Positions 1 to 8,222 of a stretch of 64,000 bases of DNA are shown piece after piece (the first letter of the stretch is position 1; every line of letters begins with the position of its first letter). The position numbers were made by a program, and so were the translations under genes. The notes beneath the pieces were generated by a model. The model was not told the origin of the DNA. It searched no databases and saw only the letters and a list, made by a program, of their open reading frames with translations. The stretch covers positions 434,001 to 498,000 of the forward strand of contig CAWKNX010000018.1 of the NCBI GenBank assembly GCA_963851085.1. Reading direction: 5' to 3'. This DNA comes from DATFVJ01 sp963851085. GTDB lineage: Bacteria; Actinomycetota; Actinomycetes; Streptosporangiales; Streptosporangiaceae.

Positions 1-2
1 GA

Positions 3-1706
3 CAGGTCAGCGCACGCGCGCGCATGGTGATACCGCCTGGCGCCGCCCTGAGCCTCGACGTCCGTGGCAAGCGCGCCGACGACGGCGCCTGGACGCAGTG
101 GCAGCAACTGCTTCAGGGTCAGGCCGCGTGGGGCCATGTCTCGCCAGGCTACGTCTCGCCGGGCAAGGCTGTACCGGGTCAGGTCGGGCAGGGCAAAGCC
201 GAACAGGGGCAGCTCTCGCAGGGCCACGTCTCGCAGCGCCAGGCCGCGTGGGGCCAGGTCGCGCGTGGCGAGGTGACACGGGCCGGCCAGGCGGCGTTCG
301 CCGATCCGGTGACATCCGTGCAGGTCCGGCTCACGCTGCGGCGCGGGCGATGGGGGGCCGGCCCGGTTGTGCGCGCGGTCCGCCTCTCCGCCCGGCCTGG
401 GCTTTCCCGCCTGACGCAGGCAGCGGTGCGGGCACCGGTCACCGTCGTTGTCTACGCCACTCGCGAGGGACTTGCCGGCGCAGACACCGCCAACGGCCAC
501 GTGATCTCGCCGCAGGATCACTTCGTCGCCCTTCCGTCCAGGCGCAGCCTCGACCTGCCCGGCTCCGGCGACTACACGGTCAGGATCTGCGCGCCTCAGA
601 CGAGCCGCTGCGAGTACTCCCCGGTCTGGGATGTCGGCCCGTGGAACATACGGGACGACTACTGGGACCCGCGGTCTGCCCGCCAGATGTGGCCGAGCCT
701 GCCGACCGGGATGCCAGAATCGGAGTCGGCTTACCTGCATGGCTTCAACCGGGGGCGTGATCAGTTTGGCCGGGCCGTGCTCAATCCCGCCGGAGTGGAT
801 GTCGCGGACGGCACGATGCGGCGGGGCCTGCACCTGGCAGGGAGCGCGTGGGTCAGGCTCACGCTGCTGTGGACGGGCCGGTACAGGCACCGGACACTGA
901 TCGAATTCCCGTGGCACGGGCTTGTAGCGGTTCGCACCAGGCCGACGTGGTACTCGCAGAAAGTGGGTCTCGCCGTCAGCGGGGCAAACGTGGACGTCGC
1001 ATGCGAAGCGCACGGGCAGTGGGTGCGGGGAACGCATGGCCGGACCAACTTGTGGGACCGGATCGGCCAGCGAAACTGGCTGCCGCACGCCTATGTCTCA
1101 GGGACGCTGCGGCGGATCGCGCCGTACTGCCGCGGCTACGCTCCCCGGCGGGGTCCGGCCGGTCCGTATTCCAGTCACTCGGCGATGCCTGTCATGCGCC
1201 CGGCCAATCTCTTGGCGCCGACCACCGGTATGTCGCCCACGCCGCCGCGCCGGCAGCCTACCGGTCCCTGGCAGCCTGCCGGGCCGGCTAACCCTGCCGG
1301 GCCGGCTACCCAGCCGGGCCGGCCACCCCTGGCGGGCCGGCCAATCCTGCCGGGCCGGCCAACCCTGCCCGGCCGGCCAACCCTAACCGGCCGGCCCACC
1401 CTGGCGGGCTGGCCCACCCTTCCCGGTCGGCCCACCCTTCCCGGTCGGCCATCCCTGCCGGACTGGCCATCCCTGGCGGGCTGGCCCACCCTGCCCGGCC
1501 GGCCCACCCTGCCGGACCGGCCATCCCTGGCGGCCTGGCCAACCCTTCCCGGTCGGCCCACCCTGCCCGGCCGGCCACCTCTGGCGTGCCGTGAGCCTGG
1601 GCGCAACGGCCTGCGGCCCCGTGCGACACTGCACGAATGGTGCTGCCACCTGGCCCGGTCCGGCTTGACGACGCCGTCGCCGCCCGTGAACTGCTCGGCG
1701 ATGTGA
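3..1706 (+). CDS. Secreted SH3-type conserved protein with repeat-derived tail (5' partial)
   Basis: The frame is open from the window edge, so the first ATG at 24 is probably internal and the signal peptide lies upstream. The middle (about residues 160-300 from that ATG) holds the WDVGPWN...DDYWDP block and a DQFGRAVLNPAG block that I recognise from conserved secreted actinobacterial proteins of unknown function. Residues 300-380 look like a bacterial SH3-type module ending YVSGTLRRIAPYC, where such proteins normally stop. Beyond this (about 1160-1706) the frame runs through an 18-bp tandem repeat coding G-R-P-T-L-P-like hexapeptides and overlaps the start of ilvA by 70 bases. A second degenerate Gln/Gly-rich repeat lies at about 110-290. 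The tail is inferred to be a stop loss or repeat expansion. No enzymatic function is assigned. Confidence 0.7.
   Translation, partial: QVSARARMVIPPGAALSLDVRGKRADDGAWTQWQQLLQGQAAWGHVSPGYVSPGKAVPGQVGQGKAEQGQLSQGHVSQRQAAWGQVARGEVTRAGQAAFADPVTSVQVRLTLRRGRWGAGPVVRAVRLSARPGLSRLTQAAVRAPVTVVVYATREGLAGADTANGHVISPQDHFVALPSRRSLDLPGSGDYTVRICAPQTSRCEYSPVWDVGPWNIRDDYWDPRSARQMWPSLPTGMPESESAYLHGFNRGRDQFGRAVLNPAGVDVADGTMRRGLHLAGSAWVRLTLLWTGRYRHRTLIEFPWHGLVAVRTRPTWYSQKVGLAVSGANVDVACEAHGQWVRGTHGRTNLWDRIGQRNWLPHAYVSGTLRRIAPYCRGYAPRRGPAGPYSSHSAMPVMRPANLLAPTTGMSPTPPRRQPTGPWQPAGPANPAGPATQPGRPPLAGRPILPGRPTLPGRPTLTGRPTLAGWPTLPGRPTLPGRPSLPDWPSLAGWPTLPGRPTLPDRPSLAAWPTLPGRPTLPGRPPLACREPGRNGLRPRATLHEWCCHLARSGLTTPSPPVNCSAM
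1284..1592 (+). repeat. 18-bp GC-rich tandem repeat (hexapeptide-coding)
   Basis: Degenerate 18-bp units of the form cggccggcccaccctgcc follow one another in phase with the upstream secreted-protein frame, giving repeated GRPTLP/GWPTLA hexapeptides. Both strands are open here, a by-product of the absence of A/T-rich stops. The array ends about 45 bases before the ilvA start and may affect transcription or translation into it. Confidence 0.85.
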
Positions 1707-2857
1707 TCACGCGGACGCCGATGCTGCATTCGTGGGTGCTGTCCGAGCGGCTCGGCGGCCCGGTCTACCTGAAATGCGAGAACCTCCAGCGCACTGGATC
1801 CTTCAAGGTGCGGGGCGCCTACTCGCGGATCGCCAGGCTGCCCGAGGCGGAACGGGCAAAAGGCGTCGTTGCCGCGAGCGCGGGCAATCATGCCCAGGGC
1901 GTGGCGTTCGCCGCACACGCGCTTGGTACCAAGGCGACGGTGGTCATGCCCGAGGGAGCTCCGCTGCCCAAGGTGGAGGCGACCCGCTCGTACGGCGCCG
2001 ACGTGGTCTTCCACGCCGGCGGAGTTGACGGGTGCATCACCGCGGCGCTGGCACTCGCGGATGATCTTGGCGGGGTCTTCATCCATCCCTTCGACCATCA
2101 CGACACCGTCGCGGGCAACGCCACCCTCGGCTTGGAGATCGTCGAGCAGTGCCCGGCGGTCCGCACGATCGCGGTGTCTGTGGGCGGCGGCGGGCTTGTG
2201 GCCGGTGTCGCTGTCGGGGCACGCGGGACCGATCCGGCCATCCGGGTCCTCGGCGTGCAGGCCGAGGCCGCCGCGCCTTACCCGGTCTCGCTCGCGGCCG
2301 GTCATCCGATCCAGGTCGAGCTCGCGCCGACGATGGCGGACGGGATCGCGATCGGCAGGCCGGGCGACCTCACCTTCGGGATCGTCGCCGCACTCGTCGA
2401 GCAGGTGCTGACCGTATCCGAGGACACGTTGTCGCGCGCGCTGCTGCTCTGCCTTGAGCGCGCCAAGCAGCTTGTCGAGCCGGCCGGCGCAGCCACGGTC
2501 GCCGCGCTGCTCGATCACCCGCATGCGTTCGAGCCGCCCGTGGTGCTGGTCCTTTCCGGCGGCAACATCGACCCGATGCTGCTGTCCAAGGTGCTCAGGT
2601 ACGGCCTCACCGCCGCCGGCCGCTACCTCGCTTTCCGCTGCCGCGTCCCCGACAAGCCTGGCGGTCTCGCGACCCTGCTCGCCGAGCTTGCCGGGCTCGG
2701 CGCCAACGTGCTCGACGTGATGCACGAGCGCGTGACTCCCCGGCTGCGCCTCGAGGAGGTGGAGGTGGCGCTTCAGGTGGAGACCCGTGGGCCAGCGCAC
2801 TGCGACGAGATGATCTCGCGCCTCCGCACGGCCGGCTACACCTTGATCTTCACCTGA
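1637..2857 (+). CDS. ilvA: Threonine ammonia-lyase (threonine dehydratase) with ACT domain
   Basis: PLP enzyme converting L-threonine to 2-oxobutanoate and ammonia, either the first step toward isoleucine or a catabolic reaction. The PLP lysine is K57 in the RTGSFKVRGAY motif, the glycine-rich phosphate loop is SVGGGG at 181-186, and the SAGNHAQG substrate loop is near 81-88. Residues from about 329 to 406 form one ACT domain (FRCRVPDKPGGLATLLAELA). At 406 aa with a single ACT domain it matches the short biosynthetic/catabolic class found in actinomycetes. The ATG start gives the expected N-terminus just before VAARELLGDVITRTPMLHS, although it overlaps the preceding frame by 70 bases. Confidence 0.95.
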   Translation: MVLPPGPVRLDDAVAARELLGDVITRTPMLHSWVLSERLGGPVYLKCENLQRTGSFKVRGAYSRIARLPEAERAKGVVAASAGNHAQGVAFAAHALGTKATVVMPEGAPLPKVEATRSYGADVVFHAGGVDGCITAALALADDLGGVFIHPFDHHDTVAGNATLGLEIVEQCPAVRTIAVSVGGGGLVAGVAVGARGTDPAIRVLGVQAEAAAPYPVSLAAGHPIQVELAPTMADGIAIGRPGDLTFGIVAALVEQVLTVSEDTLSRALLLCLERAKQLVEPAGAATVAALLDHPHAFEPPVVLVLSGGNIDPMLLSKVLRYGLTAAGRYLAFRCRVPDKPGGLATLLAELAGLGANVLDVMHERVTPRLRLEEVEVALQVETRGPAHCDEMISRLRTAGYTLIFT

Positions 2858-2968
2858 CGTACTGGCCGCGCGAAGTCAGCGGGCCCGGTTCATGATCGAT
2901 GTCCGAAGGGCGGCCCATAGCACGCCTGGCAACGCGCGCCATCGAGCTCACTTCAAGATCAGTTGCCG

Positions 2969-2993
2969 TGGATGTCCCGTAACGGGACATCCA
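2969..2993. repeat. Palindrome, CCGTGGATGT family member 1
   Basis: TGGATGTCCCGT, one central A, then ACGGGACATCCA: 12-bp perfect arms. The left flank reads CCGTGGATGT, the same start as the much longer palindromes at 36171 and 52493. It lies 112 bases after the ilvA stop and may act as a terminator, or may be a small mobile palindromic element. Confidence 0.75.
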
Positions 2994-3097
2994 TAAGTGC
3001 GGCTTGGTACACGAATGGCCCGCGCGGTGCCAGATCATGTGCCCAACGGGCCTGGATCATGATCCGGGCGATGGCCGCGGCCCAGGCGACGCCGGGC

Positions 3098-3487
3098 TTC
3101 ATGATCGCGGTAACTTCTCGGCGGTTCGGCAGCCCGCCCAAGCTCACCCTCACCACCCAGATCACCGCCACCCTCGCGCGCGCCCGCCTCGGCCTGCCGC
3201 TGCACGTCCTGGCCTACCTGCTCGGCGTCCACCCCGCCACCCTCAGCACCGCCATCAAGCACACCAGCGACCTGCTCGCCCGGCACGACATCGCCATCCC
3301 CGCCCGGACCGCAAGCCTCGCCACCCTGCACGACCTGCACCGATACGCCGCCACCGCCGGCATCACCATCCCCGGCCCCCCAGTGAGCACAAACCCCCAT
3401 GAATGACACACTAAAGCCATCGACACACCGGAAACTCAGCTTGTTTTGGAACGCGCACTATGTGCGGAAAAGTTACCGCGATCATGA
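3098..3487. mobile_element. Transposon remnant bounded by inverted repeats
   Basis: TTCATGATCGCGGTAACTT at 3098-3116 and its reverse complement AAGTTACCGCGATCATGAA at 3469-3487 enclose about 390 bp that code a transposase-like helix-turn-helix fragment. The same terminal sequence occurs as a closed palindrome at 17004-17060. This suggests ends of one insertion-sequence family; the transposase catalytic domain is gone. Family name not assigned. Confidence 0.6.
3118..3406 (+). pseudogene. Transposase C-terminal helix-turn-helix fragment
   Basis: Only the last ~90 residues of a transposase are recognisable: KLTLTTQITATLARARLGLP, then the helix-turn-helix segment LAYLLGVHPATLSTAIKHT and a closing DLHRYAATAGITIPG. 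This resembles the end of a widespread actinobacterial transposase-family protein, cited from memory. The upstream part of the frame (from 2963) does not look like protein and overlaps palindromic DNA. No DDE residues remain. It sits inside the inverted repeats 3098/3487. Confidence 0.55.
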
Positions 3488-3699
3488 AAGCTCGCCATGG
3501 GTCAAAGCGATGGTGCATATTGACGGCCGTGGGATCTGGCGCCTTACGGGCTATCGATCACGATCATGAAACCGCGACGTTGCTCGCCGCCTGATTAAGC
3601 CAAAGTGGATCTTTAATGGGCGCAGTGGTACATGTTCACAGTCGTGCTAGAGCACGCGCTGCAGGCCATCGATCTTGGGCGCCGCCCCCCGGGGGTTTG
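3407..3699. other. Intergenic region, no gene seen
   Basis: Contains the right inverted repeat at 3469-3487 and a further cgatcatgaaa-type fragment near 3560. Otherwise no coding or RNA signal is recognised between the transposase remnant and the hppD stop. Confidence 0.6.
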
Positions 3700-4845
3700 T
3701 CACAAGTTGCCGCGCCGTGCCTGTTCGCGCTCGATCGCCTCGAACAGCGCCTTGAAGTTGCCCTTGCCGAATCCCTGTGAGCCGTGCCGCTCGATCAACT
3801 CGAAGAAGACCGTCGGCCGGTCCTGTACCGGCTTGGTGAAGATCTGGAGCAGGTATCCGTCCTCGTCGCGGTCGGCGAGGATGCCGAGTTCGCGCAGTTC
3901 ACCGACGGCGACCCTGGTCTCGCCCACCCAGTCGCCGAGCGTGTCGTAGTAGCTGTCCGGAGTAGCGAGGAACTCTACGCCCGCGGCGGTCATCGTGCGG
4001 ACGCTAGTGACGATGTCGTCCGTGCGCAGCGCGACGTGCTGCACCCCCGGGCCGCCGTAGTACTCCAGATACTCATCGATCTGGGACTTCTTCTTGCCCG
4101 CGGCGGGTTCGTTGATGGGGAACTTCACCTTGCGCGAGCCGTCAGCGACCACTTTGCTCATCAGCGCGGAGTACTCGGTGGCGATGTCGTCGCCGACGAA
4201 CTCCTTCATGTTGGTGAAGCCCATCACCCGGCGGTAGAAGCCGGCCCACTCGTCCATCTTGCCAAGTTCCACATTTCCCACGCAGTGGTCGATCTCGGTG
4301 AACAGCGCAGTCCCGGCCGTGCCAAGGGCGCCGCCACCCGCGGTGCGGGCCGCGACGTATCCGGGCAGGTACGGGCCGCTGTAGTTCGAGCGCTCGACCA
4401 ATGTGTGCCTGGTGTCGCCGTAGGTGGCGATCGCCGCGAGTACCACCTTGCCGTGCTCGTCCTCGAGCACCTGCGGCTCCGCGAGGCCGCGGGCACCGAG
4501 GGCGATCGCGTGCGCGTAGGCGGCCTCGGCAGACGGGACTTCGAGGGCAAGATCGATAACGCCGTCCCCGTGCGCCGCGACATGCGCCCCGATCTCGGTG
4601 CCCGCGCGGACCGGACCGCGGAGGACGAACCGCGCAGTGCCGGAAACCAGCACATATGCTGCCTCGTCGCGTGCGCCGGTTTCCGGGCCCCGGTAGGCCG
4701 TTACGGTCATGCCGAACGCGTTGACGTAGTGATACGCCGCCTGTCTCGCGTTGCCGACGGCGAAGACGATCGCGTCGATACCGGACAGCGGGAAGCTGTC
4801 TGATGCGGGTGAGACTGATGCGTCGCGTGCTGCGAGTCCGGTCAT
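3700..4845 (-). CDS. hppD: 4-hydroxyphenylpyruvate dioxygenase
   Basis: Non-haem Fe(II) enzyme that converts 4-hydroxyphenylpyruvate and O2 to homogentisate in tyrosine catabolism. The 381-aa length is typical. Two vicinal-oxygen-chelate domains are visible. The iron triad is H187 (EIDHCVGNV), H270 (GVQHVALRT) and E349 (VFFELIERHG). The C-terminal GSQGFGKGNFKALFEAIE helix that closes the active site is present. The gene is transcribed away from an Lrp/AsnC regulator; the divergent promoter region carries an A/T-rich palindrome at 4917-4941 that probably controls it. No homogentisate dioxygenase is adjacent. Confidence 0.95.
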   Translation of the reverse strand: MTGLAARDASVSPASDSFPLSGIDAIVFAVGNARQAAYHYVNAFGMTVTAYRGPETGARDEAAYVLVSGTARFVLRGPVRAGTEIGAHVAAHGDGVIDLALEVPSAEAAYAHAIALGARGLAEPQVLEDEHGKVVLAAIATYGDTRHTLVERSNYSGPYLPGYVAARTAGGGALGTAGTALFTEIDHCVGNVELGKMDEWAGFYRRVMGFTNMKEFVGDDIATEYSALMSKVVADGSRKVKFPINEPAAGKKKSQIDEYLEYYGGPGVQHVALRTDDIVTSVRTMTAAGVEFLATPDSYYDTLGDWVGETRVAVGELRELGILADRDEDGYLLQIFTKPVQDRPTVFFELIERHGSQGFGKGNFKALFEAIEREQARRGNL

Positions 4846-4916
4846 CTGGGTGTGCTCCCTCCCGGCCGATACGCGCCGATAATGTGATCGTGATGACTGA
4901 GCACAAAATGCGCAAT

Positions 4917-4941
4917 AGATTGTTTATTTAATAGACAATCT
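4917..4941. promoter_or_regulatory. Probable Lrp/AsnC operator in the hppD divergent promoter
   Basis: AGATTGT and ACAATCT form perfect 7-bp arms around an 11-base A/T centre (ttatttaatag). It is an A/T island in GC-rich DNA, 72 bases upstream of hppD and 74 upstream of the divergent Lrp-type gene. Lrp/AsnC proteins bind imperfect A/T-rich palindromes, so autoregulation plus hppD control is inferred. Confidence 0.6.
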
Positions 4942-5014
4942 GTATAGCCAGAGTGGGAATTGGGCGGATGATGTGTACGGTGTGACCACGATCGAAGCAT
5001 GACTACGGCGAAGG

Positions 5015-5584
5015 GTGCATGGCGTGATCGACGATCTGGACGCGGGGATCATCGAACTGTTCACCACCGAGCCCCGCATCGGCGTGCTCGAGGTGTCACG
5101 CAGGCTGAACGTGGCGCGGGGCACCGTGCAGGCGCGGCTGGACCGGCTGCACGCGCGCGGAGTGGTGACCGGCTACGGGCCAGATGTCGACCCTGAGGCG
5201 ATCGGGCACGGTGTGACGGCGTTCGTGACGCTGGAGATCCGCCAGGTGGGAGGACATGATCCAGTAGCCGAACGGCTAGCGCGGATTCCCGAGATCCTGG
5301 AGGTCCACACCATTACCGGGACAGGGGACATGCTCTGCCGCGTCGTCGCACGCACCAACGCCGACCTGCAGCGGGTGATCGACGCGATCGTGGCGGCAGA
5401 GGGGGTGGTGCGGGCAGCCACGGTGATTGCGCTCGCCACGCCCGTGCCGTACCGGGTGCTGCCCTTGGTGCGCGCCGCCGCGGGTCCCCGGCCAGGCACG
5501 AGCCCGGCCAGGCGCGAGCCCGGCTGCTGGCGCGGCGGCCGCAGGCCCGCGCCGCAGGGCCCTAGCCCCGCCGCAGGGCCCTAG
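5015..5584 (+). CDS. Lrp/AsnC-family transcriptional regulator, probable regulator of hppD
   Basis: An N-terminal winged helix-turn-helix (LEVSRRLNVARGTVQARLDRLHARGVV, about residues 24-50) is followed by a RAM/ligand-sensing domain (EVHTITGTGDMLCRVVA, about 107-145). It lies divergent from hppD, the common arrangement for tyrosine-catabolism regulators of this class. The start chosen is GTG at 5015; GTG 5024 is an alternative. The last ~35 residues are Pro/Gly/Arg-rich and run through a 19-bp direct repeat (gccctagccccgccgcagg), so the native C-terminus probably lay near residue 150. Confidence 0.85.
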   Translation: MHGVIDDLDAGIIELFTTEPRIGVLEVSRRLNVARGTVQARLDRLHARGVVTGYGPDVDPEAIGHGVTAFVTLEIRQVGGHDPVAERLARIPEILEVHTITGTGDMLCRVVARTNADLQRVIDAIVAAEGVVRAATVIALATPVPYRVLPLVRAAAGPRPGTSPARREPGCWRGGRRPAPQGPSPAAGP

Positions 5585-5605
5585 CCCCGCCGCAGGCGCG
5601 GTGGG

Positions 5606-6106
5606 TCACTCGCCGGCGTAGGGAACAGATTCGAGGATCTCGACCGTGGCCCTGCGGCCGTTCGGCAGCGAGTACGTCGCCTTCTCGCCGACCTTCTTGC
5701 CGTTGATCGCGCTGCCAAGCGGTGACCGTGGCGAGTAGATGTCGATCGGGCTGCCGCTCTCCTCACGCGAGGCGAGCAGGAAGGTCACCTCGTCCTCGTC
5801 GCCGTCGAACCTGATCGTCACGGTCATGCCGGGGCCGACCACTCCGTCGGTACGCGGCGGCTCGCCCACCCGCGCCGTCTCGATCAGGTGCTGGATCTGG
5901 ATGATCCGGCCCTCCTGCTTGCCCTGCTCTTCCTTGGCCGCGTGGTAGCCACCGTTCTCGCGAAGATCACCTTCCGAGCGGGCGGCCTCGATCTTCTTGG
6001 CGAGCTCCATCCGACCTGGGCCCGAGAGGTAGTCCAGCTCGTTTTTGAGCCGGTCGTACGCCTCCTGAGTGAGCCAGGTGACGTTGGCATCGCGGGTTTC
6101 GGTCAC
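5606..6106 (-). CDS. greA: Transcription elongation factor GreA
   Basis: Cleavage factor that rescues backtracked RNA polymerase through its secondary channel. The 166-aa product has the N-terminal antiparallel coiled coil (WLTQEAYDRLKNELDYLSGP), the acidic tip segment EGDLRENGGYHAAKEEQ, and a C-terminal FKBP-like domain with SPLGSAINGKKVGE. The start is GTG at 6106, not the longer frame beginning at 6199: a GAGGAG ribosome site lies 5-7 bases upstream and the encoded VTETRDANVTWLTQEAYDRL matches actinobacterial GreA N-termini. Monocistronic, convergent with the Lrp gene. Confidence 0.95.
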   Translation of the reverse strand: MTETRDANVTWLTQEAYDRLKNELDYLSGPGRMELAKKIEAARSEGDLRENGGYHAAKEEQGKQEGRIIQIQHLIETARVGEPPRTDGVVGPGMTVTIRFDGDEDEVTFLLASREESGSPIDIYSPRSPLGSAINGKKVGEKATYSLPNGRRATVEILESVPYAGE

Positions 6107-6399
6107 GGGCACTCCTCGTACTGCTGTACTGCACGGAACGTATACCATCCGCCGGGTCCCCGGGGACGGCTCTTGAGCGTAATCCTCTGAGGCTAACAAG
6201 GGTCGGGCACCGCGTCGTCCTGGTCAATGTCCAACCTGGCCCGAATCTGCTCCCTTCTCCGATCTTGCGGCCCCGCTGACACGCGGGAATGCCGTCCCGC
6301 GCCCATAATGTTGACCCCGTGTACGCGTCCCGCACAAACCGTGGGTGCTGACGGGGACTGCACGGTGCGGACGGCAATGCACCGATCTTGGAGGTCTGG

Positions 6400-7332
6400 T
6401 TGTCTGGCGAGTCCTGGTCTGACAAGGCGTCTGCCAGCGCGTCTGGCAACGAAGGTCCGCTGCGGCTGCTCGCGGTGCACGCCCATCCCGACGACGAGTC
6501 GAGCAAAGGCGCCGCCACGATGGCCGCCTACGTGGCCGGTGGTGCCCGGGTGCTGGTCGCGACGCTCACCGGCGGAGAACGCGGCGACATCCTTAACCCC
6601 GCGATGGACCGGCCCGAAGTGCGGTCGGACATCGGCAGAATCCGCCGCGACGAGATGAACCGCGCCCGCGAGATCCTCGGTGTGCAGCAGCGGTTCCTCG
6701 GCTTCGTCGATTCCGGGCTCCCGGAGGGCGACCCGCCGTCCCCGTTGCCTGACGGCTGTTTCGCGCTCCAGCCGCTCGACGCCGCGGCCGCGCCGCTCAC
6801 CGCGCTCGTCCGCGAGTTCAGGCCGCATGTCGTGGTCACTTATGACGAGACCGGTGGTTACCCGCACCCGGATCACATCAAATGCCACGAGGTATCGATG
6901 GCGGCATTCGACGCGGCGGGAGACCCGGACGCCTACCCGGAGACCGGCGAGCCCTGGCAGCCACGCAAGCTGTACTACCACGCCACATTCCACCGGGCGC
7001 GGTTCGAGGCGCTGCACAACGAGATGCTGCAGCGCGGCCTCGAATCGCCGTATACGGAGTGGATGGAGAGCTGGGAGGACCGCGCGGCCAACCGCCCGCA
7101 GCTTGAGATCACCACCCGGGTCGCCTGCGGCGACTTCTTCGAAGTGCGCGACAAGGCACTGATCGCACACGCGACGCAGATCGACCCGAACAGCTCCTGG
7201 TTCGCCTGCCCGCTCGACGTGCAGCGCGCCGCGTGGCCGACCGAGGACTACCATTTGGCAAGGTCGCTCGTTGACACCGAGCTTCCAGAGGACGACCTGT
7301 TCGCCGGCATCAGGGAGAAGGTGCCCCTGTGA
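6400..7332 (+). CDS. mca: Mycothiol S-conjugate amidase
   Basis: Zinc amidase of the LmbE/PIG-L fold that cleaves mycothiol S-conjugates to a mercapturic acid and GlcN-inositol, a detoxification step in mycothiol-using actinobacteria. Zinc site motifs: HAHPDDE (H29, D32 from the chosen start) and YPHPDH near residue 155. GGERGDILNPAMDRPEVR favours Mca over MshB, and the ~310-aa length fits. The start is taken as TTG 6400, 5 bases after GGAGG (6390-6394); the upstream TTG 6388 would overlap that site. A small membrane-protein gene overlaps the stop. Confidence 0.92.
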   Translation: MSGESWSDKASASASGNEGPLRLLAVHAHPDDESSKGAATMAAYVAGGARVLVATLTGGERGDILNPAMDRPEVRSDIGRIRRDEMNRAREILGVQQRFLGFVDSGLPEGDPPSPLPDGCFALQPLDAAAAPLTALVREFRPHVVVTYDETGGYPHPDHIKCHEVSMAAFDAAGDPDAYPETGEPWQPRKLYYHATFHRARFEALHNEMLQRGLESPYTEWMESWEDRAANRPQLEITTRVACGDFFEVRDKALIAHATQIDPNSSWFACPLDVQRAAWPTEDYHLARSLVDTELPEDDLFAGIREKVPL

Positions 7333-7685
7333 TATCGGACGCGGTGATATCGGACGCGGCGATATCGCACGCCGCGGCTGCGTGGCACGCGGCCGCCGCG
7401 TCGCCCGCGTCAACCAACGACATCACGCCTGGCGTGCTCGGGTTCCTGGTGATCGCGGCCATGGGGGGTGTGCTTGTCCTGCTGCTGCGTTCGATGAACA
7501 AGCATCTGCGGCGGGTCAGGGCGGTCCGCGACGCGGGTCTGGCACCCGGCAGTGAGCTGGGCAGCACCGGCGTCAGCCAGGCAGCCAGAGCTGCCGCCAA
7601 CGGGGCGGCCAGCGCCACGTCAAGCGTCGCGGGAGACGGCACGGGCCCGGCGGCAAGCACTGATCCGGGCGAGACGGGGCGGTAG
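7329..7685 (+). CDS. Small single-span membrane protein, coupled to mca
   Basis: GTG at 7329 overlaps the mca TGA, so translation is probably coupled. The 118-aa product has one transmembrane segment (VLGFLVIAAMGGVLVLLL, about residues 35-52) followed by a basic stretch RSMNKHLRRVRAVRDAG and a low-complexity Ala/Ser/Gly tail. Small membrane proteins of this type commonly follow mca in actinomycetes; function unknown. The first 15 codons are built from three 15-bp repeats (gatatcggacgcggt type), so the native start could be one of several equivalent positions. Confidence 0.7.
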   Translation: MISDAVISDAAISHAAAAWHAAAASPASTNDITPGVLGFLVIAAMGGVLVLLLRSMNKHLRRVRAVRDAGLAPGSELGSTGVSQAARAAANGAASATSSVAGDGTGPAASTDPGETGR

Positions 7686-7740
7686 AGCTCGGGAACGCAG
7701 ATATCGCAGATATCACAGTGCCAAGCGGTGGCACGCGGCG

Positions 7741-7944
7741 GCAGCCGTTGGGGCTCTGCCAGCCCGGGGGGCACCGTGCCTACCTGGGGGCAACCCAGAC
7801 CCCGATTGGCCCGGAACCCCTGCCTGCACCAGCGCAGCGCCGCACCAACCCGCGGCGGCCACCATGCGCAGCCGTTAGGCTCTGCCAGCCCGGGGGGCAC
7901 CGTGCCTACCTGGGGGCAACCCAGACCCCGATGGCCCGGAACCC
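7741..7944. repeat. Two direct copies of the GCAGCCGTT interspersed repeat
   Basis: Copies at 7741-7820 and 7868-7944 share gcagccgtt, ctctgccagcccgggggg, gcaccgtgcctacctggggg and caacccagaccccgat nearly perfectly, 127 bases apart. Parts of this element recur within the glycosyltransferase gene at about 53250-53340 (gcagccgtt, gctctgcc, gaccccgatggcccggaa) and, as its hairpin part, in the 31.4-kb array. Confidence 0.85.
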
Positions 7945-8135
7945 CCGCGAAACCCTCCGGGCCGATCCCGGAACGGCGGTGCGGGCTGCGGCGAGGCTCT
8001 CATCGGCGGGGTCCTTCATCGGCAACCGGTGCGGCGGCCAGTTTTTGGCGGAGGGTGGCGGGGCCCGGTCGGTGATTTGCTTCGTGCCGCGCGGCGGCGC
8101 GCTGGTAGCGTGTCGGCTCACCGGGCGTTGCTGGC

Positions 8136-8212
8136 ACGGGTCGGTGCCGCACGGGTCGGTGCCGCAAGGGTCGGTGCCGCAAGGGTCGGTGCGGCAAGGA
8201 TCGGTGCCGGGA
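8136..8212. repeat. 15-bp tandem repeat upstream of the SNF2 gene
   Basis: About five units of cgggtcggtgccgca type, ending ten bases before the SNF2-helicase ATG and abutting its GGGAGA ribosome site. The array may sit in the 5' untranslated region. Confidence 0.8.
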
Positions 8213-8222
8213 GATCGAAGCC

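Larger units (their letters stand above)
7686..8222. other. Repeat-filled intergenic region before the SNF2 gene
   Basis: No gene is recognised. The stretch contains two ~79-bp copies of an interspersed GC-rich element (7741-7820, 7868-7944) and a 15-bp tandem array (8136-8212). The frames through it are repeat by-products. Confidence 0.75.

Noticed and set aside
1284..1592. CRISPR or repeat-spacer structure
   Set aside because: 18-bp coding repeats with no spacers, in phase with a protein frame.
1175..2800. 541-codon minus-strand frame
   Set aside because: Antisense of ilvA and the 18-bp repeat; no protein motif.
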